From Loripinus fragilis (Eukaryota; Mollusca; Bivalvia; Lucinida; Lucinidae), in NCBI GenBank assembly GCA_964019695.1, contig OZ026520.1, positions 91,454,913 to 91,518,912 of the forward strand: a DNA stretch of 64,000 nt. The letters are read 5' to 3'. Every line of letters starts with the position of its first letter. Within the stretch, counting starts at the first letter, position 1. Of the stretch, positions 26,640 through 38,205 are shown piece by piece. The notes beneath the pieces were generated by a model, which was given only the letters and a program-made list of their open reading frames with translations, searched no databases and was not told the DNA's origin. Position numbers and translations under genes: made by a program.

Positions 26640-28325
26640 TTCTGATACAAAACCCTACTTTACTTATGCTACTGTTAGCTATACTTTTGAAATCATCAAT
26701 AATATTCCAAATGATTTTTTTTTTTTGTAATCAAATAATATCTATCATACTTGAAATAATCCTCCATCAAAATAATCTATGTACTCAAACAATACTCTTC
26801 CTCCATTGAAATAACATGCTATTGATTTATCCTCCATTATTCTTTGAAATAATCCACCACTATGTAATCACACAATATCTATCCTCCACATTGAAATAAG
26901 CCTAAATGAGTATATTTTCCATTTCATTTTTCTATAAGCCCAAATGCATGAGCATATCCATCGAAAAATTATTTCAAATGAGGACCCCATATATTTTCAT
27001 TTGAAATAATCAACAAAATGAAATAATTTCCTTTGTACTCACACAATATTCTTCCTCCATTGAAATAATACTCTATCGAACCATACTCTATTACTTCTTG
27101 AAATAAATTATATTAATACTCCATTGAAATATTCTAAATTAAAGTATATTTTCCATGTAATCAAATAATATCCATCCTCCTTGAAATAATCCTCCATTGA
27201 AATATTCTATGTACTCACACATTATCCTACCTCCATTGAAATAATCCTCTATCAATCAATCCTCCATTACTCCAAACACGCTTTCTCTAGTGTCATTTGC
27301 AGGGATGAGGCTAGATAAGTGCATCGTCCTTCGGATTGGGACGTTAACTGGATGTCCCCTGTGCAGGGAAAGTCACCCCCTGTGCAGGTTACAGAACCTT
27401 ACAGTAATTTAGATATGGTTACTTGTAGGCTTTCATCCTGCAACCCGAGTGTACAAAGTACACCTGCCGATAATACTCGCAAGAGGGTCTGGCAGTATAT
27501 AGAGAAAGAAAGAAATAATACTCCACTGAAATATTCCAAATGAGTATATTCTATGTAATCAAACAATGTCCATCCATACTCCTTGAAATAATCACCGATA
27601 GAAATAATCTCCTATGTACATGTACACACACAATATCTTTCCTCCATTGAAATAATACTCAAATGATCCTGGTCCACCATTACTCCTTGTAATAATTCTC
27701 CAAGGTACATGTACATGTATCAAAAAATAATATCCATCCTCCTTGAAATGATCTTTTATGTACTAACACAATGATTCACCCCCCATTACTCCTTCAAATA
27801 ATGCTCCATTGAAATACTCTAAATTAGTATAATTTCTATGTAATAAAAAATGTCCATCCTCCTTGAAATAATCATTCATTGCAATATTCTCATATGTACT
27901 CACTTAATATCCTTTCTCCATGAAATAATACTCTATTGAACCATCCACCATTACTTCCTTGAAATAATTATCCATTAAAATATCCCAAATGTATATATAT
28001 ATCTATCCTCCTTGAAATAATCTACCATTGAAACAATCACCTATGTATTCACAACATATTCTTCCTCTTATTATACTCCAATGAAAATGAAATATTCTAA
28101 ATGAGTACATCTTCTGAGTAATCAACAGTATCCAGCCTCCTTGAAATAAGCCTCCATGAAATCATCTAATTATATGTACGGTATCCATCCTCCTTGAAAT
28201 AAGCCTCCATAAAATCAGCTAATTCTATGTACGGTACCCATCCTCCTTGAAATAATCATCCGTTGAAACAATCTCCTATTTACTCACACAATATCCTTTC
28301 TCCATTGAAATAATACTCACATCTT
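26640..28325. repeat. Decayed tandem field with CCTCCTTGAAATAAT / CCTCCATTGAAATAAT motifs
   Basis: The motifs 'TCCATCCTCCTTGAAATAAT', 'CTCCATTGAAATA' and 'TATGTACTCACACAATATCC' recur dozens of times at irregular spacing over 1.7 kb. It is a degenerate minisatellite interrupted by the 27276-27520 SINE fragment. Confidence 0.7.
27276..27520 (+). mobile_element. SINE family C, 5'-truncated copy
   Basis: It begins within 'AACACGCTTTCTCTAGTGTC' and continues through 'GGGACGTTAACTGGATGTCC', 'GTGCAGGGAAAGTCA', 'AGGCTTTCATCCTGCAACCC' and an 'AGAAAGAAAGAAA' tail. It serves as the uninterrupted reference for the split copy at 39949-40127 and 43926-44090. Confidence 0.75.
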
Positions 28326-28332
28326 TAATAAA

Positions 28333-28364
28333 CATTTTTTTTTTTTTTGGGGGGGGGGGGGGGG
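28333..28364 (+). repeat. Poly-T / poly-G run
   Basis: A T run followed directly by about 16 G. Such a G tract could form a quadruplex. Its length is prone to sequencing error. Confidence 0.85.
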
Positions 28365-28389
28365 TCAGGTGTTTTTTTTATCTCAGCAT

Positions 28390-29195
28390 CTTGGGAACAT
28401 GACCATGCAAACCCTGAGAATTGGAATTTTGCATACATGTCATTTTATACACAGTTAGGAAAAAATAAAAGAGCAGCTGTAGGCATGCATCATACCCTGC
28501 CTCGAAATATTTCCAATACAAAGACAAATTAATCCATAAATCGAAGGCCATAACTCAGTTAAAGATGTATGAAAATTTAAATGCAGTTGTCCTAACCTAG
28601 ATCTTATTTTTATACAAAATTTCATCATATTTTCAAATCAAGGGTCATAAGTCTGTAGTCATTTGATTAAATTAAACAACATGCTCCTTCCCAATAACAA
28701 CTCTCATGCAAAGTTTGAAGAAAATTGACCAAATAATGCTCAGGATAGATCACGGAAACCAATTTTCCACATACATTTTGTAAATAAAGGGCAATTACTC
28801 TTTGCTTATTTGACAAAACTTGCCCATCTATGATCCCAAACCACTCCTCCCCAATATCAACTCATATACATGTACAAAGTTTGAAGAAAAAAGGACGTAA
28901 ATTGCTCAATATGCTGCACTGAAACCAATTTTCAACACAAATCAAGGGCAATAACTGAGTTTACTTGACAAAATTTACCCATCTACAATCCCAAACCACT
29001 TTTCCCCAATATCAACTCTAAAACAAAGTTTGAAGAAAATCCGTCAAAAAATGCTCAAGATAGAGAGTGGAAACAAAGTGGTGACTATGGACGGACATTT
29101 GTGCCCACGGACGGACACTTAACGAAATTTTTTGAATGGAGGGCATAACATAATAGCCCACACTTTTTAAAGTGGCGGGGTATAAATACACGGTA
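28390..29195. repeat. Interspersed tandem-type repeat ending in ACGGACGGACA and CCCAC..GTGGCGGGGT
   Basis: Units contain 'AACAAAGTTTGAAGAAAAT', 'CCAATATCAACTCT', 'GGCAATAACT' and 'AATGCTCA(A/G)GATAGA', recurring near 28690, 28850 and 29010. The right end has 'GGACGGACA' repeats and 'CCCACACTTTTTAAAGTGGCG'. Non-coding. Confidence 0.6.
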
Positions 29196-29353
29196 TAATA
29201 TTATACAATTATTGACTTCAATGGCTGAGGTAGACATGAGGATCATTTATCTACCCGAAAAAGTGATAACAATTCACCGAGTCCGCATTTTGTCTAGTGT
29301 ACAATGTTAGGGGCTGTGCAAAGTTGGGGACTGGACTGGACTCATGGTATGTG

Positions 29354-30884
29354 TAGGGCTGCAACCATACAGTTACCTCACAATACAATATGTATCAGAA
29401 TATTTGCCTCACGATACGATATGTGTCGAGATACATTTTTGACAACTTGAGAACCTTAGAAATAACATAGATCTATGAGATTAGGAGAAGTAAATACCCA
29501 AATACATGAATTAATCTTTGTCATACTGGATGTTTTATGTACTACACTCTTTTCCAGTTTTTATCAAATTTATTTAAAATATTCCAATTATTAGCATGTA
29601 TTTAAAAGCAGAGCTGAAAACCATGTACGAGGGGTGATCAGAAAGTTCGCGGAAAAGTGCTATTAAATCGCATTGCTTTTATCAATTGCAATGAAAATTC
29701 ATAAATATAAACTACCATTCATAGCAAGTTGACTGAAATTGAAATTTAGAACATGTGACGTCAGACGTATGAGCACGAGGCGCCGCTGTGACGTCACTTC
29801 GCTAGAACCGGCCCATCTGTACCCCTGGGTTGCTTCTTGGGGCTAAAACTCGTAGTTGTGCTTGAAGTGATTGGTATTTTTAACGGAAAATAATGTTCCG
29901 TCATTCTTTGAACATAAAATGAGGTTTTTATGTTATTCCGCTGCGCTATGCATTCAAATTAATAGGTTTCAGTCCGAAGGGCAGGCTTAAAATGCGTCAT
30001 TTTTTTTGAGTTTTTGTAAGTAATAAATAAAAAACTTATTTTCTTATCAGTGTTCATCACAATAATTATAATATCAGACATAACTATCAATATTAGATCT
30101 ACTGTCCTGAAAAGGGTGTTTTTCGAAGTCTGTAAATAGTTTGTTTTAAAGAATTGACATGCCAAAAGCAGGCAATGGGTTCATAGAAGTTGAATGCTTT
30201 GCCTTTTGACATTACTGTCATTCGTTTCGATTTAGAACACCATCCGTTAGATATAAATCTTTGAAAGTTTGCATAGAAGAGGAGTAAATATACCGTTAAA
30301 TATGAATGGAACGCAATATGGGCTATCAGCGCTCAACACAATTTAACAAAAGGTTGAAGTTTAAGTGTTTGTGTAGTAAAACGTCAAAATGCAACGTAAA
30401 ATGGGCCGGTTTACGCTATATAGCGTTGCCTTGACGACAGCTGTAACGCACGTAGACGACTAACACCAAGCATGTTGTAACCGATCAACTGCATATATGT
30501 TACAGTATTGTGTGCTGTAATTCCAGCTCTATTGCTCAACCAATGTAGAAATGGCAGCATCTGTCCGCGTATTTTTTGAACACCCCTCGTATATTAAGAT
30601 CAGCTGGATTCTCAGAAACCAGCTGATACTGTTTCAAAACAGGATAGATCAAAAGTTTATCATGGAAAAGGGTATACTAATTAAAGCAGAAAAAATTAAA
30701 AAGGAAAAACATTCCTTTTGTACAAAAACATATATTTTTAAATTCATTTCTTAATCTGCATGTAATATATAACACGAAATGCTGTATCGTTTATGTATCA
30801 TGAAATGACCTCATGATATGATACGTGTATCGTCAGAAAAAGTATCTTGATACAATACACTTTCAGTGAATCGTTGCAGCTCTA
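29354..30884. mobile_element. Palindromic non-autonomous element with TAGGGCTGCAAC ends, carrying a nested insertion
   Basis: The left end TAGGGCTGCAAC and right end GTTGCAGCTCTA are inverted repeats. Just inside, both arms carry variants of 'GATACGATA..GTATC'. Ends of this type occur in hAT-like DNA transposons, but no 8-bp target duplication was found, so the superfamily is uncertain. The mariner-like element at 29628-30589 lies inside it. Confidence 0.55.
29628..30589. mobile_element. Non-autonomous mariner-like element, 962 bp, flanked by TA
   Basis: The termini are CGAGGGGTGATCAGAAAGTT and, reverse-complemented at the right, CGAGGGGTGTTCAAAAAATA, continuing into a shared CGCGGA. Both ends are flanked by TA, the target duplication of Tc1/mariner elements. 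The interior has TGACGTCA-type palindromes but no transposase frame; small frames inside are not credible genes. Confidence 0.8.
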
Positions 30885-31002
30885 CATTACACTATCATTA
30901 AATTGCCTGCTCACCTACATATATTTCCATCGATAAAACCGACAGAGCACTAGCACCATAAAAAATAAATATTGACCCTTTCCTGTTAGCAGTGACTTTT
31001 GT

Positions 31003-31145
31003 CATCTGTTGATAACCGGACTCAGATCAGGACCTACAGAATGCCTGTCCTGATCTGGATCCAAATTCCAAATCATAACTTTTGACATTCTGCCATGGTT
31101 TCTGAAAGATTTTTTTAAAAAAAAAGTTAATTCTAGACAATAGAG
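31003..31145. mobile_element. MITE family E copy
   Basis: It shares 'GTTGATAACC', 'AGATCAGGAC', 'GAATGCCTGTCCTGATCTGG' and the 'TTTCTGAAAGA..AAGTTAATT' part with copies at 47530, 49933 and 52838. The centre is an inverted repeat around 'CAGGAC..GTCCTG'. Confidence 0.6.
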
Positions 31146-31190
31146 GCTTTGAATAGACTGATTACAGACTGCAATTTGGTACAGATTCCA

Positions 31191-31389
31191 CGGGAGCGCA
31201 GTGGCTCAGTGATAGAGTGCTTGACTCGTGACCGAGGGTTCGAGCCTCACTGGCGTTACTGCGTTGTGGTCCTTGAGCAAGACACATTTATCCTAGCTTA
31301 GTACTGGTTCAACCCAGAAAGACCCGTCCCTGTTTAACTGAAAGATTGTTGATTGGACATAAAGAATCAAATCAAACAAAACAAACAAA
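31191..31389 (+). mobile_element. SINE family A (tRNA-derived, V-SINE-like core), with target duplication
   Basis: It opens GGGAGCGCAGTGGCTCAGTG with box A 'TGGCTCAGTGATAGAGTG' and box B 'GGTTCGAGCCTC' (pol III internal promoter). The central 'GTCCTTGAGCAAGACACATT' resembles the conserved V-SINE domain. The tail is 'TCAAATCAAACAAAACAAAC'. The 10-bp duplication ACAGATTCCA flanks it at 31181-31190 and 31390-31399. Confidence 0.85.
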
Positions 31390-31399
31390 ACAGATTCCA

Positions 31400-31640
31400 T
31401 GCTCTTCAACTGTACAACAAAACCAGCCATGATCTGCCAGGTTTCCAATCTTCACACAGAGGTCTCTCACCCCTGTTGTCATCTGCTTTTTGCCATCTTT
31501 CTTTATAACAGCACTCTCTTTGAGCTCTTCTTTGATTGCAAAGTGGGCCGTTTTAACCGAGGTTTCGCACCACCGCAGTATTTCAATGCCGGTATCATGA
31601 CGGACTATATTTGCATTGCCCAGAAGGCAGTACCTACAAA
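31400..31640 (-). pseudogene. Candidate coding exon or gene relic, product unknown
   Basis: On the minus strand a frame of about 80 codons has balanced, gene-like composition, including 'LRWCETSVKTAHFAIKEEL' and 'TTGVRDLCVKIGNLADHGW'. A possible 3' splice site (ATCTGATTTGTAG) lies just upstream of 'YCLLGNANIV'. The SINE at 31191-31389 sits at its 3' end. If the SINE is mentally skipped, the frame stays open for about 16 more codons to a TAG near 31140. No family was recognised. It could be a real exon, a relic, or a transposon-derived piece. Confidence 0.3.
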
Positions 31641-31699
31641 TCAGATGTAAAACTAATTGAAATGCCAGCGAGTACACTTTTTTTAGAAACCGTGGAAAA

Positions 31700-32715
31700 C
31701 AAAATAGATTCTTCTTTTGAAATCAGATCCTAGTTGCAAACTTACACTAGTGCTATAGTACTGCCGCATTAATAAGAAACGCGAAAAATCAACTTTAAGA
31801 GCATCTTTTCATGTTATTTTCTCTTGAACTTTTCAATATACGTGTAGAAAAAGCTGCAGTATTTTTTGGCAAAATTTTCAACCTGATGTTTTTGCTGTGT
31901 TTTTCTGTAATTAGATGGAATTTTGGCATATATTTGGTTCTTTTCAACGGGTGAGTATTACTGTTGGTAGAATGGACATAAAGTGACCCAGTTTATTAAT
32001 AATATGCAACGGTTGACTAAATCACTCGATTATATACTGAACAAAAGCGAAACCGCACACCTGAATTGTTTGCCATTTATATGCAAAATGATGAACGCCA
32101 GTAAAGCAACACACGAAAGTCATTTAAATGTGACAGGGGTTCAATTTTTCAGCTTACAAATTTGAACGGAAAGCTCACATACAATGTAGCTTATGCCTTC
32201 AGAAATCCACTGCCAACCAAATCCGACTGAAAGGAATGGTAGTCTAGACTTGTAACAACCAGAAATGTGTAAAGATTTATCAAAAAAATGTTTTGATCGT
32301 TTAGAAAAGCAACCTTAGAAAACAGGGTTTTCATCAAATTGGCCAAGCTTTAAATTTTATCCCTGAAATCTCTATTGGAAAATCAATGTGTTGTTGCATC
32401 TTAGTCTGAGAACATTACTGGTCGAGAAATGGTAGGAACAATATGCTGATAGGTCTACCTGATCTGGCAAAAGAAATTTATTGAAAATCGTGATAAATCG
32501 AAGATTACCAAACATTTAATATTCCCCATCTTTCGTCAAAGGGAGACGATTTATATATTTTTTACAAATTTGATAAATTCAAAATTGATTTCTGCGCTTC
32601 TTTCAAGTGATAAGTCAGCTTTCTTGTGTTTTACTGCAGCATAAGTATGATAAATTCTGATAAACAAAACAATGTTTTTTGCCCATGCGCAATTGCTTAA
32701 TTCAGTAAATAAAGT
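31700..32715. other. AT-rich DNA, nothing recognised
   Basis: The phrase 'GTACTGCCGCATTAATAAGAA' with 'CGCGAAAAATCAACTTTA' near 31757 has a relative near 33150, pointing to an unclassified dispersed repeat. No gene seen. Confidence 0.35.
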
Positions 32716-32718
32716 AAG

Positions 32719-32990
32719 CAAGATGGCAAAGATCAGGAAACGATACAATCAAGTTACACACCTGACCCAGGATACCAAATGGGAAAGTGACAAAAACACG
32801 ATAAACATCACAAACAAGAGCCAAGAGGCCAGCCCTTTCCCGGCAGGTGACCACAAGGCAGCAATGAACAGATGTGAAAGCATGACAAACACAAAACATA
32901 AATAACACAAATGATCCAAAAAAGAAGTACCGCCTTGGAACGGTTAAACACAAAAAGGAACATAACTTAGACTTCAAAAGAGACAAAGTG
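32719..32990. mobile_element. Interspersed repeat, relative of the insert in the satellite
   Basis: It shares 'GCAAAGATCAGGAA', 'CACACCTGACCCAGGATACC', 'AGCCAAGAGGCCAGCCCTTT' and 'AAGAAGTACCGCCTTGGAAC' with 23991-24382. Class unknown. Confidence 0.6.
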
Positions 32991-33259
32991 GTGGAAATTC
33001 GACGAATCATTTTCTGGATGTCTGGAAAACATTATTAAGCTTTAGTAAATACTTTTCGTCAAATACTTTTTCACAAAATATAGAATATTGTAGTGTAGCG
33101 TTTTCACTTTTGTTCAGTATAGCATAAAGAGTATCGTACATATAAGGTACTGCTGCATAAATAAGAATTGCGAATAAATCACTTTGGATGTACGTTTCCA
33201 ATTTATATGACCTTGAGCATTCAATAATCGTGAATAATTTCAGGCAGAATTTTGACACA

Positions 33260-35100
33260 AAATAGTGCCTGGTATTACCGCTAATGTTTGAATGTTCGAC
33301 TATAAAAAATTACATATGTTCATAATGAGAAGGCCATTTACCACTGTAAAAGTTGTTTTGACAAACTGTCCATAATAACAACATCAAGGGGTTTTAGTAG
33401 AAATGTCCTTACAAACATAGGAAACAGTATTTAAGCGGATCAAACTGATCGTATTGGATTAGTTGGATCTGGATCTACATTGATTGAATTGATACTATCG
33501 TGCTGAAAAATAAAACTGACTTGTACAAAGCAAACGCGCTTTTAAAAGTGCGATCGTGCCAGTAGTAAAAGGAAGATATAAGGAAAAAAGATTGATGCTT
33601 TTGACAGTTACCTGTAGAAATTCAAGTACAAATATACAGGCTGCCACATGGCTGTTACACCGTTTAAATTCCCCCCCTCTTTTCAGAAAGCCTAAAAATG
33701 TCGAAATTCCCAAGAGATTAGGGATCAGGTCAGTGGTAGTAGATTCTTCAAACAATTTTCTTCTGACACTGCGGGATAATCTAAATCCAGATTTGAGCTA
33801 AATTGTCGGAAAAATGCAAGTAATAAAATAATATTCCAGATTTTCGCATTTCTTATAATTGGGGCAGGACTATAGTTCCCGGATTGCACACAAAATATCT
33901 GACTGTGACAGTGCAGTAAATAGCATATCAATTGCGGGTTAACAGTTTACCAATACTGCTTTTGATTCGATTAAAACAGTGTTTTCGACACAAGCAGCGA
34001 CTTTTCTGCGCAAATTTCACACCTGACAGTTGGTCCTTTGACTATGCTCTTGTCAGACCACAGGTAAATCCACTGATGAGGAAACAACGGCATCAGTCAG
34101 ACGATATTTCATATGACTGGATGACAGCAAAGTTCAACTTATAGCCGAAAAATGCCTTTGACACATATAGATCTGTCTACATTTTGTTTTAAAATCTACC
34201 TTAGGCAGGAGAATAACCCTAAAGTAACTGTAAGAGCCAAGTTGGCTTTGGCAGCAAGACCAGGGCCCTTGCAGAGCATTTGAAAGTGGTCTGGCAGAAG
34301 AGACCATCGAGTGCTGAAGGTACAAGACTGGGGAGAGGACGAGACGGGGGAAGACTCCCTCTCATTAGGTGGTTTGAGGGACCTCCCCAGAGAATTTTTT
34401 GAATTTTAAGCACCTTTATGTGCGTTTTTAATGCTTTCTTTGTCAAACTGATGAGTTTGGAACTTTGGACCAGATTTCAATCGTTTTGATCACAAACTTT
34501 CGCTCGAAAAGATATTCCTTGACACGCGAGAAACTGAGTTCTTGACAAAATCTTTTTCAGACAGCCACGATTCTGCATGCTTCTTTGACATTATTTCACC
34601 TACATGTCCAGGCAGGTTTTACTATTAGCACTATTATGACTTGGTGGCACTTCAAAGACTAATATTTTCAAAAGGATATACAAAATGTAATAAACATCTT
34701 TTCAGTAGAATACCCATCAAAATGTATAAGTTGTTTAGATTTTGACGTGCAAATTTCCTTGTAGACAAGCCAACATGCACAAATGACATAATAAAGCCAG
34801 AGCTTGCTGTGGAACCACAACGGCTGAAAACTTCTATGCTCAGGCTTCTTTACGCCAAATGAATGTTGAGGGAACTGAAAATTCTTAGGCTGATTTAGGA
34901 ACCTGTATATATATCCATAATGGAATAACAACATTGACATCAAGCACTTCATAACTTAGGATGCATGCTCATATCATGTTAATTCAAAACATTTTCAACA
35001 TACTTTATCGCCTGACATGTTCTTTGATTTAGAAATTAGAAAAAAACATTTTGTCAATTTGAGGGGGTTAAAACTGGATCTTAGAGAGCATGATTTTGAT
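33260..35100. other. Intergenic DNA, nothing recognised
   Basis: Overlapping frames of 60-95 codons on both strands lack domains, consistent starts and splice support. None is called. Confidence 0.4.
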
Positions 35101-35103
35101 AAA

Positions 35104-35353
35104 TGGGCCCCAACACGAGAAAACCTGTCTCGAGGGTTCAGACCGTGTCACTCAAACCAACCTGCTCAGTTACAGAGACTATGAGCTAGAATGCTGAAAT
35201 GTTGTGTGTACTTTGTGCAAGTTTATCAATTATACTTTCCTCAGAGGGAATAACAAAGGCGCTGATCATTCTGTGCCAATGCTCAGGCAGGTCTGCGCGT
35301 TTCACTTTGTTGTTCACATGCAAGGAAGTCAGATTTTCTCGGGACTCTGCCCA
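35104..35353. mobile_element. MITE family D copy
   Basis: The end 'CACGAGAAAACCTGTCTCGA' is mirrored by 'CAGATTTTCTCGGGACTCTGCCC'. The interior has 'CAAACCAACCTGCTCAGTTACAGAG' in two parts and 'AACAAAGGCGCTGATCA', shared with 51604-51833 and 59035-59271. Confidence 0.65.
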
Positions 35354-36105
35354 AATCAATAGTTAAACGATTATGAAAATAATCAAGCAGGTGTCATTAT
35401 ATTTAAATAATGGCATTTGGTAAAGAAATACCTACAGCGGAATCCCATCCTGTGGTTGAAAACTGGTTTTTTGGCAGTAAAACAGTTGGAAAGCATAACT
35501 GAATAGTACCTCACATTGTACAGCGTAAAGATGACCTATAACCTCAAAAAATCAATAATCCAATGGGAGTCTGTATGTACATGCATTTGTTTACATTCAT
35601 GGCTTGGAAGTTTTTCTGCACAGTGTGTAGTACTGTGAAGTAATTGTTGCACAAGTTGCAAGTAGGGAGAAAGAAAGGAGAAAGCCGTGAAAATTGAGAA
35701 CACTTACACTGAGCCTGAGGTCTACTTTCACTTTAGATCCCCCGAATACTGGTAAGCGCATCCCACGCTTCTGCCTCGAGGCTTCTGCATCATCACATCA
35801 TCAGGGAACGTCCCCAATCTATTATTAATGGCAATTAATCACTGTCTACTGTTGCACATTTTCCACAAAATGGCAAATTTCAGATATTTGAAGCTTTTGA
35901 CAGTTGCTAAGGCCTAAGTGCTGGTATCCGCATTTGTCTGTCCTCAAGGATCCATAAGCTGGCGAAAAAAAAAATGTTTGGAACCTGTAGAATAATTAGT
36001 TTCCGTAACCTTGGGCGGTTACGCTAAAAAATTTAAATATCAACTATTTCAAATGTACATAAAGCTATTCGAATATAACGGCATTTCTGTAAGCATATTC
36101 TTACA
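35354..36105. other. Intergenic DNA, nothing recognised
   Basis: No credible frame and no repeat shared with the rest of the window was seen. Confidence 0.35.
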
Positions 36106-36302
36106 GTAAGTTGTTTAAGACACCTTCGGTGTTGAGTAACAGACCCCTGTGACGTTTGCTTTATTTCGTATTTCTTCGACATGGGGTGGAAACTACCGCA
36201 GGCCCTACGGAAACAGCAAGTGTTTACAATCTAAAGACACCTCAACCACCCCCTTCCGGGGTTGTCGAAGCCGCCTTCGGCGGCTGGTGTCTTTAGAATA
36301 AA
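36106..36302. other. GC-rich cluster of small hairpins, some with TTCG loops
   Basis: In an AT-rich setting there are four hairpins: GACACC-TTCG-GTGTTG at about 36119, CCCC-TTCC-GGGG at about 36249, and GCCGCC-TTCG-GGCGGC at about 36270, the last two enclosed by CTAAAGACACC and GGTGTCTTTAG (36232-36299). TTCG is an exceptionally stable RNA tetraloop. It could be a structured RNA or the relic of a foldback element; neither is established. Confidence 0.45.
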
Positions 36303-36413
36303 GTTTACAAACAGTTTCCAGATCAGACAGAATGCCAGGCATATTCTGTCAAGCCTGGTCAGGTTCCTAACTGTTTGTTACTTTCAAGTCCTATTGTTTT
36401 GGTTATTGTTTTA

Positions 36414-36652
36414 TTAGGCCTAAATGAAATATATGTGTGGTTCCTGTTGCATACCAACAAAATTTAGGGTAGGTAGGTAGGGAAATTATTAAATTTTGTT
36501 ATAACATTTAACAAAGAAAATAGTGACAGAATCTGAAAAAGTGCCCATTTTAGGTATTTTTTCTCCAAAGACCATTTTAATGTTTAGGGTAGGGTTAAAA
36601 AATTTAGGGTAGGTAGGCAACAGGAACCACACATATATTTCATTTAAGCCTT
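36414..36652. mobile_element. MITE family H copy with long terminal inverted repeats
   Basis: The left end 'AGGCCTAAATGAAATATATG' is followed by TGTGGTTCCTGTTGC. The right end 'GCAACAGGAACCACACATAT' runs to ATTTCATTTAAGCCT. Inner 'TTTAGGGTAGGTAGG' repeats pair less well. About 239 bp and non-coding. Confidence 0.8.
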
Positions 36653-36654
36653 AT

Positions 36655-37500
36655 CTATCAGCGCAAGAGCAAGAGCACAAGAGCAAGGGCCAATATCCAG
36701 TTCACAGAGGAGTAAGGGCACTCCATACTTAAACAAAAATTCAGCCAAAAGTTTTTGTGTGTTTTTTTCTGCTTTTTGTTGTTGTTGTTTTTTATTTTAT
36801 CAAAGTGAGCACTCCCTGGTGTAATGTTCATGCAAGTATGGGCGAAGCAAGTACATTAGATAGATAGAATATAGAGCTATAAATTCAGACTATTAAGATT
36901 TTGGGTAGTCTCTGGTTTACCGGGCGCATTCTATTCTATTTGTCGAATTGGGGTTTCTACCATATTAGAATCCGAAAAGATTGTAACAACATGGCCTTCA
37001 AATGATTGAATTGCCCTAACACGAAAAGGAAGCAGGGTGTGGGGGTGCAGCTCCCATTATTTAACAAGCAGAATGTTAAGATTTAGTCTTACGTCATAAA
37101 CTGCGCCAGGTAAACCAGAGGTGCGCCAAGATTTTTATGAAACAAAGTAATTAGGTGGTCGAAATTAGGCGGCGGTCGAAATATGCCTAAACTTTAGGCT
37201 AAAGCTTTTCCGCCGGTCAGACACCGGAATTTGATGCTTTCCTGTTCCGTCATTTCTACTGACTGTCATACAATATATATCATACTATACCTTGACTCGA
37301 GCAAATATGTCTGCACCAGCCAAGCAATTCATTTCCAGTATTTAGCAGCTGTTTATTTTAAACGAAATGTCTCCTTGGATTCCGTATTCCGTATTCCGTA
37401 TCAGGCCTTGTGGCACTATCTTCTCCAATGTAAACGTCTCACGATGTAGGTTGAGTGACTCAAATGTAAAGTTTCCACAAATGTAATTAAGAGATTTAGT
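36655..37500. other. Intergenic DNA, low-complexity patches
   Basis: A short 'AGAGCAAGAGCACA' run is at about 36665. A 'TTCCGTATTCCGTATTCCGTA' triplication is at about 37380. No gene called. Confidence 0.35.
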
Positions 37501-37519
37501 GTTTGATACGGTCAACGGA

Positions 37520-37775
37520 TTATTGTGGCACGTCCTCACCAGCAACTCTGCTGAAAAGACGACCAGTACTGGCAAGGTATTGTCCTAATTCGGTTAAGAT
37601 AGACTCTCTCCAACCAGGAATATTATCATTCTCACTGTAACCAAGAAGTAGATCCATATCTAGATAATTAATGCCAAGCCGAGAGAATAGGTTCTTGGAT
37701 GTTAGACTCTATTGCGTCACAGGATATGCCACCTTTGATCTCGAGATGCTTATGTCTCAACTTGGAATCAGAAAT
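37520..37775 (-). pseudogene. Gene-like minus-strand fragment, death-domain-like helices at best
   Basis: At 37520-37708 an open stretch reads 'LFSRLGINYLDMDLLLGYSE' followed by 'PGWRESILTELGQYL'. It has no ATG at its upstream end and ends in TAA. Just upstream another frame gives 'EIKGGISCDAIESNIQEPIL', so one indel separates two parts that look like one protein. The spacing of W, L, LG and D residues recalls death-fold helices, but this is weak. It is probably a decayed exon. Confidence 0.3.
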
Positions 37776-37992
37776 TATTCCAAGTTCAGATAGATTCCAA
37801 GATCAGAGCCAACAAATTAACATATTAACCTAACAAGGTAAGGGATGAAAAGAGCGGCTTATTTGGTTTTTGACTACTATTTTATCGTCCGTTGCTACAT
37901 ACTTGTGTCAAACATGAGTTATGTAGATCAGTCCGTACATTTTATCTGGGCTAAAACGTATTATAAATACTATCAGCAGACGACATTAGAAC

Positions 37993-38205
37993 AGACCTTT
38001 AGTTGAGAGTGAGTAACGAAAAATAATTTTCTTATTTCTTAACCAATACTTATATTGCGGGTACTCAAAAGAACCGTCTCAATGAGACGTTTCTTTTGAG
38101 AACCCAAAACATAAGTTAAAATTGATGGGTAAGAAAATATTAAAAATTATACGCTCAAAAATGGTGTTTATCTAAACCTATAATTAAAAGCAGATGATTG
38201 TGGAC
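37993..38205. mobile_element. MITE family F copy
   Basis: Contains 'ACCTTTAGTTGAGAGTG', 'TTATTTCTTAACCAATACTTATATTG', the palindrome 'AAAGAACCGTCTCA-ATGAGACG', and 'GGTAAGAAAATATT..TATCTAAACCT'. Relatives are at 47270, 50812, 52040 and 53013. Confidence 0.6.

Noticed and set aside
32702..33010. 102-codon minus-strand frame with hydrophobic segments
   Set aside because: It lies within a dispersed repeat also found in the satellite array, and the equivalent frame is not maintained in that copy.
34219..34446. Possible exon (minus, 75 codons) near 34.3 kb
   Set aside because: No recognisable motif, overlapping frames on the same strand, and no splice-site support.
35560..35830. Possible minus-strand first exon with a GTAAGTG donor near 35705
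   Set aside because: Only a donor-like sequence was seen. No start codon context, homology or partner exon.
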